A stretch of 64,000 nt of DNA from Tissierella praeacuta DSM 18095. GTDB lineage: Bacteria > Bacillota > Clostridia > Tissierellales > Tissierellaceae. Location of the stretch: NCBI RefSeq assembly GCF_900128955.1, contig NZ_FQTY01000001.1, positions 372,001 to 436,000 on the forward strand, read 5' to 3'. The position numbers and the translations under genes were made by a program. Shown piece by piece: positions 44,770 through 51,920 of this stretch (positions are counted from its first letter, which is position 1; each line of letters begins with the position of its first letter). The notes under the pieces were generated by a model. It worked only from the letters and a program-made list of their open reading frames with translations, was not told the DNA's origin and did no database searches.

Positions 44770-44783
44770 TTTTAGCCCTTTTT
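44758..44783. terminator. Bidirectional terminator between rqcH and the threonine dehydrogenase gene
   Basis: Arms AAAAAGGGCTAA (44758-44769) and TTAGCCCTTTTT (44772-44783) give a GC-containing stem flanked by A and T tracts on both sides. The rqcH stop is inside the left arm. Confidence 0.85.
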
Positions 44784-44789
44784 AATATT

Positions 44790-45746
44790 CTATAAACCTA
44801 ATTTGACTTTTAGCTTCTCAAGCATATCTTTAGTCATAGCATCTAAATCATATTTTGGATTCCAACCCCATTCTTCTCTAGCTGCTGAATCATCCAATGA
44901 ATTTGGCCAAGAATTAGCTATTGCCTGTCTTACTGGATCAACATCATAGTCTAATTCAAACTCTGGTATAACCTTCTTTATAGATGCAGCTAACATCTCT
45001 GGATCAAAACTCATTGCAGTTACATTAAATGCATTTCTATGGATTAATTTAGATGAGTCTGCTTCCATTAGATTTACTATAGCATCTAGTGCATCTGGCA
45101 TATACATCATATCCATCTTTGTTCCTTTATCTATAAAACTTGTATATTTTTTATTCTTTAATGCATCGTAGTAAATATGAACTGCATAATCTGTAGTACC
45201 TCCACCTGGTAATGTTTCATAAGAAATAAGACCTGGGAAACGAACTCCTCTAGTATCTACTCCAAATCTCTTGAAATAATAATCACATAGTAATTCCCCT
45301 GCTACTTTAGTAACACCATACATAGTTGTTGGTCTTTGAATAGTATCTTGTGGTGTATTATCTGGTGGTGTAGATGGACCAAATGCTGCTATAGATGATG
45401 GTGTATATACCATACAATTTTCTTCCCTTGCAACTTCAAGGATATTATATAAACCGTTCATATTTATATCCCAACATTGCTCTGGATGTTTTTCACCAAC
45501 AGCTGAAAGAATAGCTGCTAAATTTATTATAGTATTTACGTTATGTTTTTTAACTATTTCCGATACTTCTTTCCCCTTAGTTATATCTACTATTTCAAAT
45601 GGTCCTGATTCAATTAATTTTTCATGTCCTTCTTTTACTCTTCTACCACTGGCAATTACATTATTTGCCCCATAAATTCTTCTTAATTCTGTAGTTAATT
45701 CTGAACCAATTTGTCCTAATGCTCCTGTTACTAATATTTTCCTCAT
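44790..45746 (-). CDS. NAD-dependent L-threonine 3-dehydrogenase (epimerase/SDR type)
   Basis: This 318-aa extended short-chain dehydrogenase has the NAD loop ILVTGALGQIGSELTTELR and the catalytic region PSSIAAFG...YGVTKVAGELL (Ser, Tyr-x3-Lys). IPEFELDYDVDPVRQAIANSWP and DSAAREEWGW at the C terminus are typical of the epimerase-type threonine dehydrogenase, distinct from the zinc MDR enzyme Tdh. It would oxidise threonine to 2-amino-3-ketobutyrate. No kbl partner is adjacent. The ATG at 45746 follows GGGGGTGCATTTA. Another sugar-nucleotide epimerase function is less likely. Confidence 0.85.
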   Translation of the reverse strand: MRKILVTGALGQIGSELTTELRRIYGANNVIASGRRVKEGHEKLIESGPFEIVDITKGKEVSEIVKKHNVNTIINLAAILSAVGEKHPEQCWDINMNGLYNILEVAREENCMVYTPSSIAAFGPSTPPDNTPQDTIQRPTTMYGVTKVAGELLCDYYFKRFGVDTRGVRFPGLISYETLPGGGTTDYAVHIYYDALKNKKYTSFIDKGTKMDMMYMPDALDAIVNLMEADSSKLIHRNAFNVTAMSFDPEMLAASIKKVIPEFELDYDVDPVRQAIANSWPNSLDDSAAREEWGWNPKYDLDAMTKDMLEKLKVKLGL

Positions 45747-45835
45747 TAAATGCACCCCCGTTATAATTAAGTAGCTTTAATTCGTCATAATTATATCATA
45801 TTTAATACAATTTGAGTACCCATTATATGATAATT

Positions 45836-46666
45836 TTAGTAAAAACAAACTCCAATTCCTTTAGGTCCTAGATGAGAACCAATTACGGGACCTAATTCAT
45901 CAATTATTATTATTATAGCATCAGGAAATTTTTCTTTTAATAAATCCTTTATTTTTTCTGCATCTTCCTTATTCAAAACATGACATATACCTATTTTATT
46001 GACATTAGAAGGAATCCTATCAATTATGGCTGATATTACCTTATTTCTGCCCCTAAGTTTTTCTAAAAGTTTCAGTTCTCCATCCTTTAGCTCAATTATA
46101 GGTTTTATATTTAAAAGGTTTCCCAAGGTTGCTTGCACTGTGGAAAGTCTTCCACCTCTTCTTAGATACTCTAAGGTATCAGTGGTTAAATAAATATTTA
46201 TATTTGTTTTTTTAGTATTCAAATAAATTTCGATATCATCCGATGTTTTTCCTTGTTTTACCATTTCAACTGCATCTTCTACTAAGAATTTCATATTAGA
46301 AACGGTTGTTAAAGAGTCAATAATAGTAATTTTTTTATATTCTAACATATCTTTTGCAAGCATAGCACTATTAAAAGTACCACTTAATTTAGAAGATAAA
46401 AGAATTGCTATTATCTCATCATATCCCTCGCTAAAAGCTTTATTAAATGCATCTAAAAATTCTCCTACTGCTGGTTGAGATGTGGAAGGAAACAATTTCG
46501 TATTTTCAAGTTTATTATAAAATTCATCGAACTCTCCTGGAAATGGATCTTTACCTGTTTCCTCTCCAAATACATAGTTTAATGGAACTATAGTTATATT
46601 TTCTCTTTCTGCATATTCCTTAGTTATATAAGCTGTACTATCGGTTACTATTTTAATTTTTGACAT
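45836..46666 (-). CDS. DegV family fatty-acid-binding protein (possible FakB)
   Basis: This 276-aa DegV protein starts IKIVTDSTAYITKEYAERENI and has PSTSQPAVGEFLDAF (fatty-acid carboxylate site Thr-Ser), ILLSSKLSGTFNSAMLA, and the late HLGPKGIGVCFY tail with a conserved His. DegV proteins present bound fatty acids to FakA, which is encoded at 23968-25614. It lies 20 bp downstream of a 38-bp palindrome that follows the antiporter gene. Start: ATG after GAGGAGGTATAGG. Confidence 0.9.
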   Translation of the reverse strand: MSKIKIVTDSTAYITKEYAERENITIVPLNYVFGEETGKDPFPGEFDEFYNKLENTKLFPSTSQPAVGEFLDAFNKAFSEGYDEIIAILLSSKLSGTFNSAMLAKDMLEYKKITIIDSLTTVSNMKFLVEDAVEMVKQGKTSDDIEIYLNTKKTNINIYLTTDTLEYLRRGGRLSTVQATLGNLLNIKPIIELKDGELKLLEKLRGRNKVISAIIDRIPSNVNKIGICHVLNKEDAEKIKDLLKEKFPDAIIIIIDELGPVIGSHLGPKGIGVCFY

Positions 46667-46686
46667 CCTATACCTCCTCTTATAAT

Positions 46687-46724
46687 AAAATAATTCTGCT
46701 ACTATATAGTAGCAGAATTATTTT
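46687..46724 (-). terminator. 38-bp palindrome between the antiporter gene and degV
   Basis: Two perfect 19-bp arms (46687-46705 and 46706-46724) with no separate loop; the core is TTCTGCTACTAT and its complement. On the minus strand it ends in TTATTTTATTAT. It probably terminates the antiporter transcript, but the degV Shine-Dalgarno site starts almost at once. Confidence 0.65.
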
Positions 46725-46767
46725 ATTATTTCATACTTTAATCTATTTTACAAGTATTTATTTATAT

Positions 46768-48198
46768 TTATCCTAATTTTTTAACCTGTTCCATATTATC
46801 ATATCTTCCAATTCCAAATATTATTGTAACAAACATTACCCCTAACATAGCATAAGCATATAAGACATAAGGTGTTACTTGTATTGCTGTTAGTGGAACA
46901 GCACTATCCTTTGCAAAACCTATTGTATAAATTATAGCAGGTGTCCAAGGTAATGAATAAACAAATGTATTTGATTGAGCGTCTAAAAGATTTGCAACAC
47001 GATATGGACTAATACCATGTTTCTCTCCAATAGGTTTCGCAAAGGAAGCACCAACTGCTAATATTGCTGGAGCATTAAGCCCCATTAATGACGAAAGTAT
47101 TATAATCATAATACTTATAACAAATTCTGCACTTCTTGGACTCTTTGCAACTTTTCCTAAAACATTTAACAATTTAACATCCCCATGTCCTGCTCTCATG
47201 ATTTCAATTGAACCAAATAATAAAAGAGCTAGAACTACAACTTGCATCATGCTATTAATTCCTGTATAAATTACACCGTCTACTGTTCTATCAAGTCCAA
47301 CACCTGAAACTCTAATTAAAGCCTCTTTAACCACATCAGAAGCAGGATCAATTTGTATAAAATCTATTAAACCAAATAATACTGCTGTTCCCCCTGCTAA
47401 TACAGATCCTATTGTGGTTGCAATAATAATATCTCCTGATTTTACAGCAATCCAAATAGTTATGGCAACTGGAATCAACATAAATAACGTCTTAGAATTA
47501 TATGAAATAGATTCAACAGCTGATATGCCCCCCTTATATCCACTTCCAATAATTATAATTCCAATAATAACTATAATACCTGCAGCAATAGCATATTTTA
47601 AACGTGATTTAACTACACCTGGAACATCAATACCTTGTGAAGTAGCTGAACAAATAGTTGTATCAGAAACTGGTGCAAGATTGTCTCCAAAAGCACCTCC
47701 AGAAATTATAGCCCCTGCCAAAAGAGCAGGATGTGCTCCTAAAGCAATACCCGCAGGATATAAAACACCCATGCCAGCAGCAATTGTACCAAAGCCGGTA
47801 CCAGAAGCTGTAGCAAAAACTGCCGATGATAAAAAGGATATAATGATAAAAAAAGTACCTTCAATCCCCATTGAAGCAGCTACACCAGCAATTCCAGTAG
47901 CTAAACCAGAAGTACGAAGAATTCTAGAAAAAACTCCTGCAAAAATCCAACATACTATAGGAATTATAGCTTCTTTACTGGCCATACCACTAATTAAAGC
48001 GTTAGAATATTGTGCTTTATCTTTTGCAAAGAAAAAGGCAGTGACTAAAGCAATAAATGCAGGTACCCAAAGAGCACCATCTGATATAGATCCAAAATGG
48101 AATGTTGTAATTATAATCATAACTAAGAATACTACAAAAGGTAAGAAAGAAACCCATTCACCACCATAAAATTCTAATTTTTTTATTTCCTTACTCAT
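46768..48198 (-). CDS. NhaC-family Na+/H+ antiporter-like protein
   Basis: This 476-aa polytopic protein has about 11-12 membrane segments. The blocks FATASGTGFGTIAAGMGVLYP, GAIISGGAFGDNLAPVSDTTICSATSQGID and LLDAQSNTFVYSLPWTPAI are those of the NhaC/MleN superfamily, which exchanges Na+ for H+ or, in some members, organic anions (malate/lactate). The sequence does not settle which substrate. It follows cobO with a 48-bp gap. Confidence 0.85.
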   Translation of the reverse strand: MSKEIKKLEFYGGEWVSFLPFVVFLVMIIITTFHFGSISDGALWVPAFIALVTAFFFAKDKAQYSNALISGMASKEAIIPIVCWIFAGVFSRILRTSGLATGIAGVAASMGIEGTFFIIISFLSSAVFATASGTGFGTIAAGMGVLYPAGIALGAHPALLAGAIISGGAFGDNLAPVSDTTICSATSQGIDVPGVVKSRLKYAIAAGIIVIIGIIIIGSGYKGGISAVESISYNSKTLFMLIPVAITIWIAVKSGDIIIATTIGSVLAGGTAVLFGLIDFIQIDPASDVVKEALIRVSGVGLDRTVDGVIYTGINSMMQVVVLALLLFGSIEIMRAGHGDVKLLNVLGKVAKSPRSAEFVISIMIIILSSLMGLNAPAILAVGASFAKPIGEKHGISPYRVANLLDAQSNTFVYSLPWTPAIIYTIGFAKDSAVPLTAIQVTPYVLYAYAMLGVMFVTIIFGIGRYDNMEQVKKLG

Positions 48199-48246
48199 TT
48201 TATTCCCCCTCGTATATATTGTTTTATATTGATATATAACCTACAC

Positions 48247-48762
48247 TTATTTTTCGATTCCCTTTCTAGCCTCTACACCTCTATAATAATAATGCTTAAT
48301 CTCCTTCATTTCAGTAACTAAGTCAGCAAATTCAATAATTTTTTCATCTGCATATCTACCTGTTAAAATCACTTCAATTTTTGGTTCTCTGTTCTTTAAT
48401 ATATCAATAATATCATCGGGATCTAATAGTCTATAATAAGTAGCTATATTTATCTCATCCAGTACAACAATATCATATTCATGACTATTTAAAATTCTTT
48501 TACATATTTCTAATCCTTCTTTTGCCATTCTAATATCTTCATCTGTAGGATTGTTATATATAAAGCAATCTCTACCAAATTGTTGAATTTTAAAATTAGG
48601 AAGGTATCTTTGACTTTCTAACTCACTATAATCCATACCTTTAATAAACTGACCAAAAAACACCTTCTTCCCTGCAAAAATAGCCCTTAAAGATAAACCT
48701 AATGCAGCAGTTGTCTTGCCTTTTCCATTTCCAGTATATACATGAATATATCCTTTTCCCAC
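48247..48762 (-). CDS. cobO: Cob(I)yrinic acid a,c-diamide adenosyltransferase
   Basis: This 171-aa BtuR/CobO/CobP-type enzyme adds the 5'-deoxyadenosyl ligand to corrinoids. P-loop IHVYTGNGKGKTTAALGLSLRA, then FFGQFIKGMDYSE, VLDEINIATYYRLL and VILTGRYADEKIIEFADLVTEM are all family blocks. The start is GTG at 48762, six bases after AGGAGGTG; the longer frame begins in that site. No other cobalamin genes are in the window, so it may serve salvage. Confidence 0.93.
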   Translation of the reverse strand: MGKGYIHVYTGNGKGKTTAALGLSLRAIFAGKKVFFGQFIKGMDYSELESQRYLPNFKIQQFGRDCFIYNNPTDEDIRMAKEGLEICKRILNSHEYDIVVLDEINIATYYRLLDPDDIIDILKNREPKIEVILTGRYADEKIIEFADLVTEMKEIKHYYYRGVEARKGIEK

Positions 48763-48928
48763 AATATACACCTCCTCCTAATAATTTTAATTCTTTCCTT
48801 ATTATTTTAATCATATTATATCATCATTTTAAATAAAATAGATATTTAAATATATAGCCTAATGCAACTGAATTCTTTAAAGTTAAAACTAAAATAGCAA
48901 AATTAGCAATAATATTATAAAATAATAG

Positions 48929-48957
48929 TTGACATAATATTATAAAAATGATATATT
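48929..48957 (+). promoter_or_regulatory. Sigma-A promoter of hsp20
   Basis: TTGACA (48929-48934) and TATATT (48952-48957) are exactly 17 bp apart. Transcription would start near 48964, just before the CIRCE operator. Confidence 0.8.
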
Positions 48958-48969
48958 AATATTAAAGCA

Positions 48970-48996
48970 TTAGCACTCACCGAACTCGAGTGCTAA
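48970..48996 (+). promoter_or_regulatory. CIRCE operator (HrcA binding site)
   Basis: TTAGCACTC (48970-48978), a 9-bp spacer, then GAGTGCTAA (48988-48996): a perfect match to the CIRCE consensus. It lies a few bases after the predicted start of hsp20 transcription, so HrcA bound here would block the gene at low temperature. Confidence 0.97.
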
Positions 48997-49038
48997 CAAA
49001 ACTATAATAAAATATTTATTAAAAAGGAGTTGTTAATT

Positions 49039-49485
49039 ATGGCTGGATTAGTACCTTTTAACAGAAGAAATTCAAGTATATTAAATACTGGTTTTGAGGA
49101 CTTTTACAACATGTTAGACGACTTTTTTAATAATAATTGGTCCACAAACAAGTTAAATTCAAGGGATTCATTCAAAATAGACATTCAAGAGGATGACAAA
49201 GAATATATAGTTGAAGCAAATTTACCAGGAGTAAAAAAGGAAGAAATAAATATTGAGTTAAATGATGGTAAATTAAAGATATCTGTAAAAAGAGATGAAA
49301 CCATCAATGAAGAAAAGAAGAATTATGTCTATAAAGAAAGTAGATATTGCTCAATGAGTAGAAGTGTTTATTTAGCAGATTCTAAGTCAGATGGTGTCAA
49401 AGCTAAATTAGATAATGGAATACTTTATATTACAATTCCAAAAGAACAAAAAGCAAATAATACAAAAATAATCGAAATTGAATAA
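49039..49485 (+). CDS. Small heat-shock protein, Hsp20/alpha-crystallin family
   Basis: This 148-aa ATP-independent chaperone has a short N-terminal arm (MAGLVPFNRRNSS) and an alpha-crystallin domain from about residue 45 (FKIDIQEDDKEYIVEANLPGVKKEEINIEL; LDNGILYITIPK). The tail ends KIIEIE, the I-x-I oligomerisation motif. It resembles clostridial Hsp18. The ATG at 49039 follows AAAAAGGAGTTGTTAATT. It is a single gene under a CIRCE-containing promoter. Confidence 0.95.
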   Translation: MAGLVPFNRRNSSILNTGFEDFYNMLDDFFNNNWSTNKLNSRDSFKIDIQEDDKEYIVEANLPGVKKEEINIELNDGKLKISVKRDETINEEKKNYVYKESRYCSMSRSVYLADSKSDGVKAKLDNGILYITIPKEQKANNTKIIEIE

Positions 49486-49842
49486 TGTAAGAGGGTGTAA
49501 TTAATTTTGTGCTTTAAATAAATCTAATGCACTAATCTGACAAGAATTAATTGGTTGGATAAAAATTATAATTTTATAATCTTGGCTTTATACTTGCCAA
49601 AACTATTTTATTTTATAAATTAATAAATAGTTTTGGCAATAATTTTACATAGGTGATTTACAATTTTTCTAAATATATCTTAACTATATCTTTCTTGTTT
49701 TAACTTCACTCTTGCTACTACATGTTTCATATTGTTATAGTAATGATAATCATGGGAGTCTTAATTAATTTTTTCTATTTTCCAAACTCCTATCTTTTTT
49801 ATTTTATTTCTTCCGTTAGAATTGAAATCATTGCACATAATT
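49486..49842. other. Non-coding stretch between hsp20 and the stalk-domain gene
   Basis: About 357 bp without a convincing gene. It holds the hairpin at 49594-49639. A Shine-Dalgarno-like AGAGGGTG at 49491-49498 leads to no ATG-started frame of useful length. Otherwise it is AT-rich with nothing recognisable. Confidence 0.5.
49594..49639. repeat. Perfect 16-bp inverted repeat with TTGCCA/TGGCAA ends
   Basis: Arms TTGCCAAAACTATTTA (49594-49609) and TAAATAGTTTTGGCAA (49624-49639) enclose a 14-base AT loop. Weak T tracts follow. It could end the hsp20 transcript about 110 bp after the stop, or be a remnant element. It shares its TTGCCA terminus with the palindrome at 51140-51187, on the other side of the next gene. 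Confidence 0.7.
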
Positions 49843-50952
49843 CTACTGCTTTATATATTCTAAAGAATTATCTAAAACATTATATTTTACAATTACTTTT
49901 TCAATTATTTCCATATAATCATAAGCAAGATCTGCCTCAAACTCTAGTGTATTATTGTCAATCCATTTTAAATTGCCACCCCAGCTATATCGTCCGTCTG
50001 GATAAGTATTGTTGTAATCTTTATTATCCATGGCAACCTTTTCTATGGCTAACTTCATAATTTCAGGACTGATTTTTCCACTATTTAAATCAATAATATT
50101 AAGGGAACTACTTCTTCTATTACATGTTTGTACTGCTATTTTATCCTTAGATGGAGAAACTTTAATGGCTTCAGTCGTATCAATATATGTTTGTGACTCT
50201 GTAAAAGAATAAAGCTTCGATAACTTATTGTTTCTAATTATCCATAGTTCATTATAACTTCCGTAGTCAGAGTAATCATTAAAAAGTGCAAAAACTTTAA
50301 TATCTCCAGTACCATTAACAATATAAGGGCTATCAAATTTCTTACTTAACACGCTTATTGCAAATTCGGCACCATGTTTAAGTGTATTATTTGTACTGCT
50401 CAAAAATGGTTTAATTTTAGATATTGCATGAATGCTTATATCCTCATGATTATAATATTCAACGAGTCTATTTATACAATAATACTGACTATATACATTC
50501 GTTGATTCTAATCCTTTAAACAATACCTCCACACCATACTTTTCAATGAAATAATTGGCTTTATCCATGATATCTTTATCTATATATTTCCAATATATTT
50601 CACGTCCTGTATAGTTTTCTGGTATTTTCATTAAAGTATCCCAGAACTTATCAATTTCAGTGTCATATATTTTAACTTGTTTTGAATCAGCATCCCAGTC
50701 AACAATTTTATTAAAGGACTCTGCTATTCCCCTAATTGGCATATATGTGACGCCATTGTAACTAAACGGTTCTACATTATGACCATTAGCATCTTTAACT
50801 TCTATTTCTTTACCATTTAGAAATATTTTTATATTGTCATAGTGTACAGTTATATTTGTGCCTGTTACAGCAGCAAAAACAGTACTGGTCAATATTATTA
50901 TTGTTAAAGTAAAAATGATTCCTGATAAAAATCCCTTCCATTGTTTAAACAT
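49843..50952 (-). CDS. Secreted stalk-domain protein (copper amine oxidase N-terminal domain)
   Basis: This 369-aa protein has a signal peptide (basic FKQWKG, then hydrophobic GIIFTLTIIILTSTVFAA, cleavage near residue 28). A copper-amine-oxidase N-terminal-like (stalk) domain follows at about 33-98, with IKIFLNGKEIEV, YNGVTYMPIRGIAESF and VDWDADSKQVKIYD. The C-terminal 270 residues are unfamiliar; about 115-200 looks helical and repeat-like, 205-369 looks beta-rich. Stalk domains are common cell-surface modules in clostridia and need not bind copper. It is a single gene flanked by two hairpins. Function unknown. Confidence 0.8.
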   Translation of the reverse strand: MFKQWKGFLSGIIFTLTIIILTSTVFAAVTGTNITVHYDNIKIFLNGKEIEVKDANGHNVEPFSYNGVTYMPIRGIAESFNKIVDWDADSKQVKIYDTEIDKFWDTLMKIPENYTGREIYWKYIDKDIMDKANYFIEKYGVEVLFKGLESTNVYSQYYCINRLVEYYNHEDISIHAISKIKPFLSSTNNTLKHGAEFAISVLSKKFDSPYIVNGTGDIKVFALFNDYSDYGSYNELWIIRNNKLSKLYSFTESQTYIDTTEAIKVSPSKDKIAVQTCNRRSSSLNIIDLNSGKISPEIMKLAIEKVAMDNKDYNNTYPDGRYSWGGNLKWIDNNTLEFEADLAYDYMEIIEKVIVKYNVLDNSLEYIKQ

Positions 50953-51139
50953 TTGTATTCTCCCCTTTCATCATAACCACTACTATCTACCAAAAATGAT
51001 TGATTTTAAAACTACTTTTATTAAAACTATGATTAGTATCTTATCTATATAATATCATATAAATTATTAAATTTATCATTTCCTACTCTACTTTAATAAT
51101 ATTGTAAACTATAGAAATATCAAAAAAAATGATTAAATT
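50953..51139. other. AT-rich upstream region of the stalk-domain gene
   Basis: No gene is seen. It presumably holds the promoter on the minus strand, but no confident -35/-10 pair stands out. The Shine-Dalgarno site AAAGGGGAG precedes the gene. Confidence 0.4.
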
Positions 51140-51187
51140 ATTGCCATTTAAATGAATATTAATATTAATATTCATTTAAATGGCAAT
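51140..51187. repeat. Perfect 48-bp palindrome
   Basis: Two perfect 24-bp halves (51140-51163 and 51164-51187) begin ATTGCCATTTAAATGAATAT and mirror exactly. It carries no T tract. It lies between the stalk-domain gene and the broken regulator. A perfect palindrome of this length suggests a mobile-element remnant, a terminator-type cruciform or a binding site; the sequence does not decide. Confidence 0.85.
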
Positions 51188-51227
51188 GTAATAATTCAAA
51201 ATTGTTTTGGTAGAGCTTTAATCCTTG

Positions 51228-51838
51228 TTAATCTCTATTTTTCCAATATTTCTTTGCATCATCAAAATTTTTATCTACCAATATATCTTTAAAAATTTGT
51301 TTCTCCAATTTCAAATAATGTTCCTTACTTATAACTTATTTCTTTACTATGGGCATCCGTAACCATTCAGAATAAATTCGTCCCCAAGTTTCTTGCAAAG
51401 TTTCTGGAAATGGCTCTACTGCTTCAAATACTGCCCATGTTGATGCATCAACTTCGAGCTTTACCATACCCTCCAAACACTCTTTGGTGGTTGCTACACC
51501 TATATAATGGTCTAGCTTTCCGCTCCTAGCTTCTGAAGGTGTTATCCCATGCATATTTTGGAAAGCTCTTGCAAAAGAATCTGGTGAATTATAACCGTAT
51601 TTCACAGCTAAATCTATTACCTTGATATTACTATTCTGAAGCTCAAATGCTGCAAGAGCAAGGCACCTACGAACAAATATATTCTGATAGGGTAATACCT
51701 GTTAAAAAAAGAAAACACCCTTTGAAAACAATATTCTGAACATAATGCAAATCTTGCCACTTTATTAAAATCAATATCATTATCAAGATTTTCTTCAATA
51801 TACTTCAATGCTTCATTCATTTTTTTAAGCGAATCCAT
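51228..51838 (-). pseudogene. Broken AraC-family regulator with GyrI-like domain
   Basis: Two frames on the minus strand form one decayed gene. The N-terminal part (51617-51838) encodes [20 protein letters not shown], an AraC-type helix-turn-helix start, up to [11 protein letters not shown]-run at about 51704-51711 shifts the frame, and an extra base near 51674 restores it. The second helix-turn-helix (KYGYNSPDSFARAFQNMHGITPSEAR) continues in 51336-51605. That part runs into the start of a GyrI-like effector domain and stops after EWLRMPIVKK. Beyond that stop the same frame stays open to 51228 for 35 codons (ending KKYWKNRD), possibly a remnant of the same or another gene. Intact relatives are about 290 aa. 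Confidence 0.75.
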
Positions 51839-51920
51839 ATATGATCTCCTTTTATCAAAAAAGTATCAAGAAATCAAGATATATACCCGATATTCTCTGC
51901 ACAAAATTGTAGCTTCTATC

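Noticed and set aside
47414-48169. 251-codon plus-strand frame opposite the NhaC-type antiporter
   Set aside because: Composition (Pro/Ala/Ile/Lys runs) mirrors the membrane-protein codons on the other strand; no ribosome-binding site and no recognisable domain.
51140-51187. Palindrome as the end of a complete insertion sequence
   Set aside because: No transposase frame or fragment lies nearby and no flanking target duplication was recognised.
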